Part shown: positions 1-7,963 of the stretch, in pieces
How positions within the stretch are numbered: the stretch's first letter is position 1
Layout of the letters: every line of letters starts with the position of its first letter
Assembly: GCA_019187665.1 (NCBI GenBank)
Contig: JABARH010000009.1
Span: 104,651-168,650 of the forward strand
Direction of reading: 5' to 3'
Source of the DNA: Anaerolineales bacterium
GTDB lineage: Bacteria; Chloroflexota; Anaerolineae; Anaerolineales; Villigracilaceae
DNA: 64,000 bases
Made by a program: the position numbers and the translations under genes
The notes under the pieces: generated by a model
The model's database searches: none
Told to the model about the DNA's origin: nothing
Seen by the model: only the letters and a program-made list of their open reading frames with translations

Positions 1-45
1 CGAGGTGTGCGGGCGATAGTAGGTGAGGACGGTCAGGATTTTCAT
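1..45 (-). CDS. Glycosyltransferase family 4, N-terminal end only (partial)
   Basis: Only the first 15 codons are inside the window; the rest lies beyond the left edge. The reading MKILTVLTYYRPHTS is a typical beginning of family 4 glycosyltransferases: a first beta strand followed by a tyrosine/proline/histidine-rich loop near the acceptor site. The family call rests on this short stretch alone. The gene diverges from the Nudix gene, so positions 46-237 should hold both promoters. Confidence 0.5.
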   Translation of the reverse strand, partial: MKILTVLTYYRPHTS

Positions 46-117
46 ACGGCGGGGGATTATACCCCTTCGGCATGCCGCATATCCCGCCCCGCCAATCTAA
101 AATCTCCCAATCCGACT

Positions 118-126
118 TGATATAAT
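118..126 (+). promoter_or_regulatory. Extended -10 promoter for the Nudix gene
   Basis: TGATATAAT is an extended -10 element (TG, one base, TATAAT). No clear -35 box is seen 17 bp upstream, as is usual for extended -10 promoters. Transcription would start near 133, giving a leader of about 105 nt. Confidence 0.5.
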
Positions 127-237
127 TCCGGGCCTGCGAAGTCCGGCATTCACAAATTTAAGGAGCGTAGAATCCTGCGGGGGGCAGGCCGCGCCAGCGC
201 TGCAAAAAATAATTTTGTGCCGCCCGCTGGAGGAAAC

Positions 238-687
238 ATGCCCAACCAGATCCGCCCGCTTGCCATCTGCATCTTCCGCGACCGGGATCGTATCCTCGTC
301 GGCGAGGGCTACGACCCGCTCAAGCGCGAGGTGTTCTACCGTCCGCTGGGAGGCGGGATCGAGTTTGGCGAACGCGCCGAGGACGCGCTCCGCCGCGAGA
401 TGCGCGAAGAGTTGGGGGCGGAGATCGAGTCGCCGCGCTATTTGTTCACGCTGGAAAATATTTTCGCCTTCAACGGGGAAGTGGGACACGAGATCGTGCT
501 GGTCTTCGACGCGCGGCTGTCGGATGCAAATCTGTACCTGCAGGAAACGATCGCCGGCGTGGAATTCGACGGGACGCAGCGCCTGCCATTCAACGCGCTG
601 TGGAAAAATCTGGACGAGTTTGGGGTGCGCGCTCCCTTGTATCCGGATGGCCTGCTGGACGCGCTGCGATCAAACAAAACCTGCTGA
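238..687 (+). CDS. Nudix hydrolase
   Basis: A 149-residue Nudix hydrolase, expected to split a nucleoside diphosphate linked to another group, with Mg2+. The Nudix box is complete: it opens GGGIEFGERAEDALRREMRE and continues EELGAE, matching GX5EX7REUXEEXGU. It begins around residue 37. The start at 238 is chosen because GGAGGA lies 7 nt before this ATG; an in-frame GTG at 217 has no ribosome site. The substrate cannot be told from sequence. It stands alone, between a divergent glycosyltransferase and a convergent lipoprotein gene. Confidence 0.85.
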   Translation: MPNQIRPLAICIFRDRDRILVGEGYDPLKREVFYRPLGGGIEFGERAEDALRREMREELGAEIESPRYLFTLENIFAFNGEVGHEIVLVFDARLSDANLYLQETIAGVEFDGTQRLPFNALWKNLDEFGVRAPLYPDGLLDALRSNKTC

Positions 688-699
688 ACAAGACCGCGA

Positions 700-1698
700 T
701 CAACGCGATCCCAGATCCACCGTAAAATAGCCCTTGTAATTGCTTTGCGCGTTGTAACTGTAACCGATTCCGATCTCGGTCATGCCTGCATGGACCACCG
801 CCGCCCAATGCTCGGCGTCGTTCTGCCATTGATTCATCGCGTCCTGCGGCGTGCCGATGGCGATGATCTCGATATAGCCGGAGGCGGGATAGCCAGCCGC
901 CAAAATGCGCTGGCCGATGTTCGATCCATCCGAGCCAATGTGATCCAGAAAATTATTGCAAGCCATGTCGCGGCTATGCTCCTGCGCGGCTGTCGTTAAC
1001 TGCGCATTGACGGCCAGCGCGTGCACCCCCGCCGCGCGTCGCGCGGCATTGATCAGGTCGAGCAATTCGTTGATGTACCCCGCGTTCGCGCTGACTGTGC
1101 AGCCGGTCGCGGTGCGCATTGGCGTTGCCCCGCCGGATGGCAGGGTTGCGGCCACCGTCGGGAGGGCGGGCGCGCCCTCGCCAACGATGATCTTGACCCA
1201 GATGGATTTGTCGAGTCCGATGTGAATTACTTTTCCGTTCGGGTCGCGTAGTTCGAAGACGCCGGTGTAACTTCCGTCTTTCGATGGCGCGGTCAATTGG
1301 GCCGAAATATCCGCGTCCTCTTTTGGCGCGGTAACCGGGATGGGAATCGAATCCGGCGCGCCCATGCGTTCGCCCGCGATGAAAAACAATTGATACGAGG
1401 AGTCCCAGGGACAGGTCCCCAGATTGCGCAGACGCCACGTTTTTGTAAAGGTCTGCCCGCGCGCCGCGCGCGTTCCGTCGGGGATGGTCACGTCGGACAT
1501 GAAGATGGCATCGTCGGTGCAGCCTTCGGGGCGGGGGAGCGTGTCCGCAGGTGTCGCGGTGCGGCTGGGGGTGAGAGTCACGACGGGGAGCGCAGGCAGG
1601 GTCGAGGTGACGAAGTGAAGCGGCGTGGGCGTGTGCGTCTCGATGGTCAGGCATCCGCTCAACAGAAGGAGAGTCAGCAGGGTAAAGTGAATCCGCAT
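700..1698 (-). CDS. CAP-domain lipoprotein with NBR1-type Ig domain (paralogue 1)
   Basis: A 332-residue predicted lipoprotein. Residues 1-16 form a signal peptide ending in the lipobox LLSGC. A Thr/Pro-rich linker follows, then at about residues 65-165 an Ig-like domain of the NBR1 central-domain type (TWRLRNLGTCPWD is the diagnostic strand), then a C-terminal CAP/SCP-PR1 domain from about 205 with AAQEHSRDMA and NFLDHIGSDG. Extracellular CAP domains of this kind have varied or unknown activities; wall or ligand binding is likely but unproven. A close paralogue lies directly upstream on the same strand, so the pair looks like a tandem duplication. A TAGAAT box six bases before the ATG suggests a leaderless mRNA. 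Confidence 0.85.
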   Translation of the reverse strand: MRIHFTLLTLLLLSGCLTIETHTPTPLHFVTSTLPALPVVTLTPSRTATPADTLPRPEGCTDDAIFMSDVTIPDGTRAARGQTFTKTWRLRNLGTCPWDSSYQLFFIAGERMGAPDSIPIPVTAPKEDADISAQLTAPSKDGSYTGVFELRDPNGKVIHIGLDKSIWVKIIVGEGAPALPTVAATLPSGGATPMRTATGCTVSANAGYINELLDLINAARRAAGVHALAVNAQLTTAAQEHSRDMACNNFLDHIGSDGSNIGQRILAAGYPASGYIEIIAIGTPQDAMNQWQNDAEHWAAVVHAGMTEIGIGYSYNAQSNYKGYFTVDLGSR

Positions 1699-1704
1699 GT
1701 TGTC

Positions 1705-1710
1705 ATTCTA
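1705..1710 (-). promoter_or_regulatory. -10 box for a leaderless transcript
   Basis: On the minus strand TAGAAT is followed by six bases and then the ATG of the CAP lipoprotein at 1698, so transcription should start at or next to the start codon. No -35 consensus is visible. Confidence 0.4.
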
Positions 1711-1798
1711 ACGGATTTGCGCCGGGGTTGTTCCACATGCAAGTCTTCCCGGTTCCGAGAGAACGAGCAGGCGAGCCGCCCAGCGGACTGGCAGGCGA

Positions 1799-2893
1799 CT
1801 ACTGAGGCACGGCAAAATCAATCACGTAATAACCGAAGTTATTGAAGAAGGCGTATCCAATTCCAACCTCAAGATAGCGCGTGCTGAGCAGGTTCTCGTT
1901 GTGGCGCGGGTCAGCGACATCGTTGGCCCACCACTGAATGGCTTCGGCAGGCGTGAGCGGCGGCCAGCTGCCATATACATTTTCGGTCACATAGGACGCG
2001 AGATAGCCGGAAGCGGCCACGCGCGAGGTGGCGGTGGAACCGTTGGAGCCGTTGTGATAGAACAAATTATTGCAGGCCATATCGGCGGCGTGCGCCTGCG
2101 CGGCCTCTGAAAGGCGCTCGTTGAGCATGTACGTGGAGATGCTGTTCTGCGAGCGATACGCATTGAGCGCGTCGAACAACTGGCTCACGCGGGCCGCGTC
2201 GGTGGTGAACGCGCAGGACACCTCCGCGTAGCCCGGCCCAGACTCTGTCGTGTCGTTGTTGCCCTTGGGCGCTTCGCCGTTGTCCAGGCGAATGATGAGC
2301 CATAACGTGGTCCCGCTGTCTATGGCGATGGCCGTGCTGTCCGGGTTGCGGATCTCGAAATCCGCGCGGGCGCGCGTAGCGCCCTCTTCGCTGGGCGCGC
2401 GCAGGTCAACGGAAATTTCAACGTCTGTCCCCGGCTGTGTTTCAGGCAGAGGCAAATGGTCCGGCGCGTCCAGCGGGTCGCCCTTGACGAAGACGAGCGA
2501 ATACAGTTCGCTCCAGGGGCAATTGCCGCTGTTTTTCACCAGCCATGTTTTGGTGAAGCGCTGGCCCGGCTGGAAAAGCGTGTTATCGGCCACGGTCACA
2601 TCCGCAATAAACGAAGCTGTGTCGAGCGTACACTCGACGGGCGAATCTGTGCTGTTTGAATTCGATTCGCCGGGATCCGGTGTGACGCTGGAATTCGGCG
2701 TGACGTTGGAATCCGGCGTGACGCTGTTGGATGTTTCGCCCGTCCCATTCGAATTCCCCGCCGCGGGCGTATTTCCGCTGGGTGCGGCGGTCACAGTGGA
2801 CCCGCTGGCGGGTGAGGTCGTGGGCGCGTTTCCCCCTCCGCAGGCGGCCAGCGCGAAGATGAGCGTTACGAATACACCAATAAACTTGTTCAT
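1799..2893 (-). CDS. CAP-domain lipoprotein with NBR1-type Ig domain (paralogue 2)
   Basis: A 364-residue predicted lipoprotein with the same order of parts as its downstream neighbour: signal peptide with lipobox ALAAC at residues 14-18, a Ser/Asn/Thr/Pro-rich low-complexity linker of about 80 residues carrying near repeats of NVTPNSSVTPD, an NBR1-type Ig domain at about 95-195 (TWLVKNSGNCPW), and a CAP domain from about 235 to the end (ADMACNNLFYHNGSNGS, VTENVYG). AAAGGA lies upstream of the ATG, unlike the leaderless-looking paralogue. It probably sits on the outer face of the membrane. The CAP histidine and glutamate positions look present; what the Ig domain binds is unknown. Confidence 0.85.
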   Translation of the reverse strand: MNKFIGVFVTLIFALAACGGGNAPTTSPASGSTVTAAPSGNTPAAGNSNGTGETSNSVTPDSNVTPNSSVTPDPGESNSNSTDSPVECTLDTASFIADVTVADNTLFQPGQRFTKTWLVKNSGNCPWSELYSLVFVKGDPLDAPDHLPLPETQPGTDVEISVDLRAPSEEGATRARADFEIRNPDSTAIAIDSGTTLWLIIRLDNGEAPKGNNDTTESGPGYAEVSCAFTTDAARVSQLFDALNAYRSQNSISTYMLNERLSEAAQAHAADMACNNLFYHNGSNGSTATSRVAASGYLASYVTENVYGSWPPLTPAEAIQWWANDVADPRHNENLLSTRYLEVGIGYAFFNNFGYYVIDFAVPQ

Positions 2894-3105
2894 CGAGTTT
2901 TCCTTTCATTTCCGGGTGAAGCGCTTCGTTATACGTGACATCTTGCATACGTCCGCCGACGTTAGAGAACGTCTCCTGGGAAAGGGCAGATGGTGCGCGC
3001 GTTTGCAAGAGGCCTGTCGAACACGGTCGCGTTCTTAGCGTGCCTGGCGGTCCAATTTTCCGCTTTACAAAACCGCACTTCGTGACCGTGCGCGGTATAT
3101 CATGG

Positions 3106-5331
3106 TTAACCCGCTTTGCCGCGTGCCGGTTCGATGGGGTCGCTTTCCAGCCGGGCGGCGAAGGTTTCGCGCGTCCATGTCGTGGATTCGGCCAGCGCGC
3201 GCACGAGGCGAAACTTGACGAAACGGATTCCTTCCAGCCGCGCCGCAAAGGCCGGGTCGCGTTGGCGTTTGTACGCCAGCAGCCCTGCGCGGCCGCCGGG
3301 CAGGACCACGAGACTGCGCTCACGCGGATACTGCCCCTTCAGAATTTTCCCGCCCACGATGGCCGAGGCTTTCAAATGGAAAATATATTCCGAGGCCTCG
3401 CCCGCCTCCCAGATCACCGTGCGCGGGTCGAGGCGATTTGCGCTGAACTCCAATCGTTCGCCGATACCCTCCAGCAGATTCGCCATCTGTTCAATCTCTG
3501 CGTTGCGCGCCGAGGGAGTATCCTCGACGCGGATTCTCCAACGCTGGTTGTTTTCTTCCGCATACGAATTCAAAACCGCCAGAACCAACCCGCGCGAAGG
3601 TGTGAGCAGTCCGGGAAAACCCGGCGCGAGGTGACGCAGAATGTCGGGCAACCTCGAATCTGTATGTTCGAGCAAAAATTTCACCACCGCCATTTCCACG
3701 CGGTCCGCCAGCGGCTCGACAACATCCACGCCGCGCGGCAGTCCCCACAGCCCGGTCTCGGCGCCTTCGCCGAAGCGATAACGCGTGAACGCGGATTCAT
3801 CCAGCAAGGATTGCTGAATCTTCGATGCCGCGCCGCGCACGATCTCTTCGGAGGTCTGTCCCTCTTTCGCCAGCGCGTGCGACTGGATCAACGCGCCGAG
3901 TCCCGCGGCGTGCATGTGCGGGTACGGGACCGGCTCGCCGCGTGCCGCCAGAAAATCGCGCATCGCGGCGCGCAGAATCTCATCGGTGTTCTCAGCCTCG
4001 CTTCCGTAATGCAAACGCTCGCCGCGCGTCCACACGATCTGGGCGGCATCTTCCGCTGTGCGCATGGCGAGACTCTTCAATTCGAAATGGTTCGAGCGCG
4101 CCGCCGCCAGCGCCGAGGTGAGGAACGCAGGTTCAGGCTCCGGCACGAATCCAAAGAAGGGCGTCTCCAACGCAAGCAGATCGAACAACGAACGGATCGC
4201 GGCTTGCAATGCCTCAAAATGCCAGAGCCAATCGTATCGCCTGCGGCGCAGAGCCACATGAAACGGTTCCGCCGATTCGCTGCCCCACAGCCAGCCCGCC
4301 CACAACGCGGAAAGAGTCCAGAAGGCTTGATTGAAGCGCGGCAGAGCGCCGATCACCGCCGCGACCGGCGGCTCTGCTTTAAGCGCCGTGTTCAATTCCG
4401 CGATGCGGCCCTCATAGATCAACACGCCGCGGCTCTCGGGCAATTTATTCGGCCATTGCATAAGCGGCACCGGCTCCGCCTGCGCGGACCATTCCGCGAT
4501 GGAATCTTCCAACGCCATCCAGATATTGTTTTCGCGATACTCATTCGAGACGGTCAGTTGTTTCGGTCGCGGACGCTCATTGCCGCGCCCCCACAATCTG
4601 TTCGCCGCGTCGCAGGTCGAGAGGAACATCGCGCTCAGAACGCGCCGTCTTTCCGCCGTCACGCCGGGCATGTCGAGGCGATTGATCAACGTTGCCAGCG
4701 CGTACACGGCGCGGGGTGTATAAACTGAAAGCGCCTCTTCTGCATATTCGCGGTCGGGGTCGTTGAGTTTGGCAACGCGTTCGATCAGGCGCGCGCGATG
4801 CAGTTCCGCTGTGGATGCGACGGACTCGTAACGCTTCACATCCGCATCTGTGACCGGCTTCTCGCCCGAGTCTTTGCAGCGCGGGCAGTCGTAGGCGCGC
4901 GCAAACGGAGTTGTCTCGCCTTTGCGCCACAGGAAGGCGCGGGCGGGGATTTCTTTTTTGCAGTTGGCGCAGGTTGTCAGGTACAGGGATTGCAAATGGT
5001 CTTCGAGTCGCTCGCCCCCTTTTTTTGTCACAGCCAGGTCTGCCAGCGCGGCTTTCAGTTCGGATTCTTTCGGCGGCTGGGCGGTCAATTCAAGGATGAA
5101 ACGCGTGATGGGGTTGTTTGCCGTCACCAGCACGCGATAGCCAGCCCGCGCCGCTTCCACGTCCAGCCGGGGCGCGGACCCGAACGGGTCGAGCAACCAA
5201 CTGCCCCGTCCGGCCTGAGGCGGAAGCCATTCGGCGAGGATGCCCTCCTCCAGCGGAGGCAGGAAGCGCGCCAGCGGTCCGTCGCGCGCGGGAGTCTCTC
5301 CAGGAATGAAGGGGGCGTCAAATAATCCCAT
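3106..5331 (-). CDS. Methyltransferase-like protein with zinc ribbon (COG1743-like)
   Basis: A 741-residue protein resembling the Zn-ribbon adenine-specific methylases (COG1743/DUF1156 group). LLDPFGSAPRLDVEAARAG (residues 46-64) looks like the SAM-binding motif I, followed by VLVTANNPITR where related enzymes have a conserved DLNP-type turn. A zinc ribbon follows with C121xxC and C149xxC. I cannot find the catalytic D/N-PP-Y motif in the C-terminal half, so the protein may bind nucleic acid or SAM without methylating. The start at 5331 is preferred over an in-frame codon at 5355 because a TATACT box lies six bases upstream. No restriction endonuclease gene is adjacent. Confidence 0.6.
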   Translation of the reverse strand: MGLFDAPFIPGETPARDGPLARFLPPLEEGILAEWLPPQAGRGSWLLDPFGSAPRLDVEAARAGYRVLVTANNPITRFILELTAQPPKESELKAALADLAVTKKGGERLEDHLQSLYLTTCANCKKEIPARAFLWRKGETTPFARAYDCPRCKDSGEKPVTDADVKRYESVASTAELHRARLIERVAKLNDPDREYAEEALSVYTPRAVYALATLINRLDMPGVTAERRRVLSAMFLSTCDAANRLWGRGNERPRPKQLTVSNEYRENNIWMALEDSIAEWSAQAEPVPLMQWPNKLPESRGVLIYEGRIAELNTALKAEPPVAAVIGALPRFNQAFWTLSALWAGWLWGSESAEPFHVALRRRRYDWLWHFEALQAAIRSLFDLLALETPFFGFVPEPEPAFLTSALAAARSNHFELKSLAMRTAEDAAQIVWTRGERLHYGSEAENTDEILRAAMRDFLAARGEPVPYPHMHAAGLGALIQSHALAKEGQTSEEIVRGAASKIQQSLLDESAFTRYRFGEGAETGLWGLPRGVDVVEPLADRVEMAVVKFLLEHTDSRLPDILRHLAPGFPGLLTPSRGLVLAVLNSYAEENNQRWRIRVEDTPSARNAEIEQMANLLEGIGERLEFSANRLDPRTVIWEAGEASEYIFHLKASAIVGGKILKGQYPRERSLVVLPGGRAGLLAYKRQRDPAFAARLEGIRFVKFRLVRALAESTTWTRETFAARLESDPIEPARGKAG

Positions 5332-5337
5332 GGAGGA

Positions 5338-5343
5338 AGTATA
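5338..5343 (-). promoter_or_regulatory. -10 box for a leaderless transcript
   Basis: TATACT on the minus strand, six bases before the ATG at 5331. It supports that start codon, since no Shine-Dalgarno is present. Confidence 0.4.
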
Positions 5344-5367
5344 ACGCCGAATCAATGCGGGCGCGCT

Positions 5368-6057
5368 TTATGGAATCTTTTTTTGTGCGGCGAAAATGTC
5401 GAAGAGCGTGACCGGCGGATAGAGGCGCGCGAGGGTGCGGACCGGAGCGAGTTTGCCCAATTGCGCGCGCACCTCCGGGATGCCGCGTTCGTGGTACGCG
5501 CCGGAATATTCGGGACCGGCCAGTTTGCGCCCGATCTTGTAAAAAATAGTTTCGGTGGGACCGGAAACGACCAGCCAGCCGCCGGGCCGGAGCAGGCGCA
5601 TGAGATCGTGCAGGGTCGTGGAAAGATCCTCCACATGTTCCAGCACGTCGAGGGCGGTGATGAGGTTGAAGGAGGCGGCGGGCAGGGAGGCAAGCGGATT
5701 CTGATTCGCGTCGCGGACTTCGATGCTGGCGGGAAAATTGAGGCGCTTGCTCATTACGCGATAGGCGAGCAGGTCCACGTCGAGTCCGAGGACGCGTTGC
5801 GAGTGCGCCGCGAGGAAGGGAAGCAGGACGCCACTGCCACAGCCAAAGTCGAGGACGTAATCGAAGGGCGCGTGTCTTTCAATGAAGTTCATCACCACGC
5901 GCAGTCTCTGCCAGAACAGCCAGTTGATGAACGGGTTGGGATGCGAGTAGGCGGGGAAGGCGGCTTCGTCCAATGTGCCGGGCTCGGCTTCGGCTAACGC
6001 GGCGCGAATGGCGGAGCGGATGGAGGTTTTGTAGGAGGCAAAGTCGGAGGGGTTCAT
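5368..6057 (-). CDS. Class I SAM-dependent methyltransferase
   Basis: A 229-residue Rossmann-fold methyltransferase. Motif I is VLDFGCGSGVLLPFL at about residues 68-82, the acidic end of strand 2 is in GLDVDLLAYR, and ALDVLEHVEDL is the post-motif region typical of the Methyltransf_11 family. The substrate is unknown. The glycosyltransferase and second methyltransferase just upstream on the same strand suggest cell-envelope glycan or glycolipid work. The 200-bp repeat-bearing gap at 6058-6254 means co-transcription is uncertain. Confidence 0.8.
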   Translation of the reverse strand: MNPSDFASYKTSIRSAIRAALAEAEPGTLDEAAFPAYSHPNPFINWLFWQRLRVVMNFIERHAPFDYVLDFGCGSGVLLPFLAAHSQRVLGLDVDLLAYRVMSKRLNFPASIEVRDANQNPLASLPAASFNLITALDVLEHVEDLSTTLHDLMRLLRPGGWLVVSGPTETIFYKIGRKLAGPEYSGAYHERGIPEVRAQLGKLAPVRTLARLYPPVTLFDIFAAQKKIP

Positions 6058-6103
6058 GGGGAGGGATGAGCGATGAATGAGGCTGTGAGGTAGGAGTTGG
6101 GAA

Positions 6104-6248
6104 TTACAAGTTACAAGTTACATGTTACATGTTGCGTGTTGCGTGTTGCGTGTGTACTTGTCTACCTGTCTACCTGTCTACCTGTCTACCTGTCTACCTG
6201 TGTACGTGTCTACGTGTGTACCCGTGCACGTGTGTACCCGTATACGTA
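6104..6248. repeat. Heptamer-to-octamer tandem repeat array
   Basis: Seven direct heptamers (TTACAAG x2, TTACATG x2, TTGCGTG x3; 6104-6152) run straight into twelve octamers (TGTACTTG, TCTACCTG x5, then variants such as TGTACGTG and TGTACCCG; 6153-6248). Units share a TAC/TG core. Open frames across it (for example STCLPVYL repeats) are by-products of the repeat. Confidence 0.9.
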
Positions 6249-6254
6249 TATATC

Positions 6255-7232
6255 TCAAAGCGGTGGAGAAAGTGGTTCCTTCGGCACGGAGTGTAAATCT
6301 AATTCGACGGCGGAGAGCAGGAATTGAATGCCAAGCAAAACCGGCAAAGCGGCGAGCATGACCGTTCCCGTCGGCGCGGGGAGGTTGAGGTTCGCGTACT
6401 GGATCCATTTTACGATGCCGAAGATCAGGCCGAACGATAATAATGGAAGACCCGCCAGGAGATAGATGGAGGTCATCGTGAAATCGTAGAGGAAGTTTTT
6501 CAGCCACATGCGCCGCAAAAATGTGCGGAATAATTTCCACGGGAATTCGAACAGCACGCGATGGATGAGCAGGTTCGAGACTTCGTTCTGGTAACGCGCC
6601 GGCATTGGCACATCGCGGACGACCGCGCCGAGCAGATACAAATTGCCGAGCATGGACGTTTCAAAGTAATAGGTATTGTCCACCTGGTCGAGCGGAATCT
6701 GCGCCAGCATTTCGCCGCGAATGGCAACGTAGCCGTTGGTCGGGTCGAACGTGTTCCAGTAGCCGGTGGCGGCTTTGGTTAAAAATCCGAGTCCCATGTT
6801 GCCGATGCGGCGGATGAGCGGCATTTTTTGCAGGGACACAAAATCGCGGAAGCGGTTGCCTTTGGCGTAGTCGGCTTGTCCGCGAATGAGAGGCGCAAGC
6901 AGGGCAGGCAGGTGACTTGCGTCCATCTGCCCGTCGCCATCCAGCTTGACCACGATCTGCGCGCCGAGTTCGAGCGCTTTGCGGAAGCCGGTCGTCATGG
7001 CGCCGCCCACGCCGCGATTCGTTGCGTGGCGGATCAGGACAATGCGCGGGTCGCTCGCCGCCGCTTCGGTCACGATCTCCGCTGTTTGATCCGGCGAGGC
7101 ATCGTCCACCACGATGACGTGACGCAGATACGCGGGCAGGTCCGCAAGCACAGAGCGGATCTCGCGCTCCACGCGATAGGCGGGGATGACGACCGCGATG
7201 TTGTACGGATGGAAATGCGGCGCGTCGCTCAC
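6255..7232 (-). CDS. Glycosyltransferase family 2 with C-terminal membrane segments
   Basis: A 325-residue GT2 enzyme of the polyprenyl-phosphate (dolichol-phosphate mannosyltransferase-like) type. The GT-A domain shows VVIPAYRVE at the N-terminus, VVDDASPDQT, and KLDGDGQMD as the metal-binding DxD region near residue 95. Two hydrophobic segments near the C-terminus (about 250-275 and 288-312) should anchor it in the inner membrane. It probably moves a sugar from a nucleotide donor to a lipid carrier. The start is GTG at 7232, two bases past the TGA of the upstream methyltransferase gene, so the two are translationally coupled. Confidence 0.85.
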   Translation of the reverse strand: MSDAPHFHPYNIAVVIPAYRVEREIRSVLADLPAYLRHVIVVDDASPDQTAEIVTEAAASDPRIVLIRHATNRGVGGAMTTGFRKALELGAQIVVKLDGDGQMDASHLPALLAPLIRGQADYAKGNRFRDFVSLQKMPLIRRIGNMGLGFLTKAATGYWNTFDPTNGYVAIRGEMLAQIPLDQVDNTYYFETSMLGNLYLLGAVVRDVPMPARYQNEVSNLLIHRVLFEFPWKLFRTFLRRMWLKNFLYDFTMTSIYLLAGLPLLSFGLIFGIVKWIQYANLNLPAPTGTVMLAALPVLLGIQFLLSAVELDLHSVPKEPLSPPL

Positions 7233-7233
7233 G

Positions 7234-7875
7234 TCAATCCTTCCAGCCGATGTACATTCCGTTCAGACACCATTGGGTCCAAAAGGGTCTGTAAGCGATA
7301 CGTTTAAATCCAGCCTTCGTCAGCAAGCGGCGGATCTCGGTCCCGGTCAAATAATATTCTTCGCCCTCCGCCATGCCGCGCTCGTTGTCGTGGTCGAGTT
7401 TGGTCTTGAACAACCGGTCATAGAGCCAGATGACTTGATGCACGACGATCTCCACGATCGGCAGTCCCATGGTCACGATGATGTTTCCGCCGGGGCGAAG
7501 CACGCGCCAAGCCTCGCCCAGTTCCGCGTCACGGAGCGAAGCGGGGACGTGATTGAGGTTGGCAAGGAATGTGACCGAGTCGAAGGTCGCCTCACGCCAG
7601 GGAAATGTAGATGGGTCCTCCAGAATCACGCCGCCCGTATTTTCCGCATAGCGATACACATCCGCGCCCAGGCCGCGCCCGCCCAGCGCCTCGCAGATGA
7701 AGCGGTTGCTCCCGCATCCCACGTCCAGGCAGTGACCGGTCACGGCGGAGGCGGCATAATCGTAACGCTCGCTGGCTTGACTCGAAAGCCCCCAGCGGTC
7801 TTCGTGAAATAATAGAAAGGCGCGCAGGGGAAAAGTGAGGGCGTCCTTGATTTTTTGCGGTCGGGTTCGGCGCAC
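7234..7875 (-). CDS. Class I SAM-dependent methyltransferase
   Basis: A 213-residue methyltransferase. Motif I is CLDVGCGSNRFICEAL at about residues 49-64; FDSVTFLANLNHV and WRVLRPGGNIIVT are the motif II/III regions of Methyltransf_11-like enzymes. It is the first gene of a pair with the GT2 gene, with essentially no gap. A modification of a lipid-linked sugar or glycan is plausible from context only. A TATAAT box on the minus strand at 7893-7898 lies about 17 bases before the start. Confidence 0.8.
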   Translation of the reverse strand: MRRTRPQKIKDALTFPLRAFLLFHEDRWGLSSQASERYDYAASAVTGHCLDVGCGSNRFICEALGGRGLGADVYRYAENTGGVILEDPSTFPWREATFDSVTFLANLNHVPASLRDAELGEAWRVLRPGGNIIVTMGLPIVEIVVHQVIWLYDRLFKTKLDHDNERGMAEGEEYYLTGTEIRRLLTKAGFKRIAYRPFWTQWCLNGMYIGWKD

Positions 7876-7892
7876 GGGATTCTCCGCCGCAA

Positions 7893-7935
7893 ATTATAGC
7901 CGGGCTGTCCCGTTTTTTAACAATGATGTTACAAT
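7893..7935. promoter_or_regulatory. Divergent promoter region
   Basis: On the minus strand TATAAT at 7893-7898 could serve the methyltransferase/GT2 pair. On the plus strand TGTTACAAT at 7927-7935 is an extended -10 for the pseudo-receiver gene starting at 7964. Neither has a good -35 box. Confidence 0.4.
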
Positions 7936-7963
7936 TTCTGCGGACAATCCCCGAAAGAAAATC

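Noticed and set aside
6097..6361. Repeat-rich small proteins (STCLPVYL type) on both strands
   Set aside because: They are translations of the 7/8-bp tandem repeat and share no signal other than an open frame.
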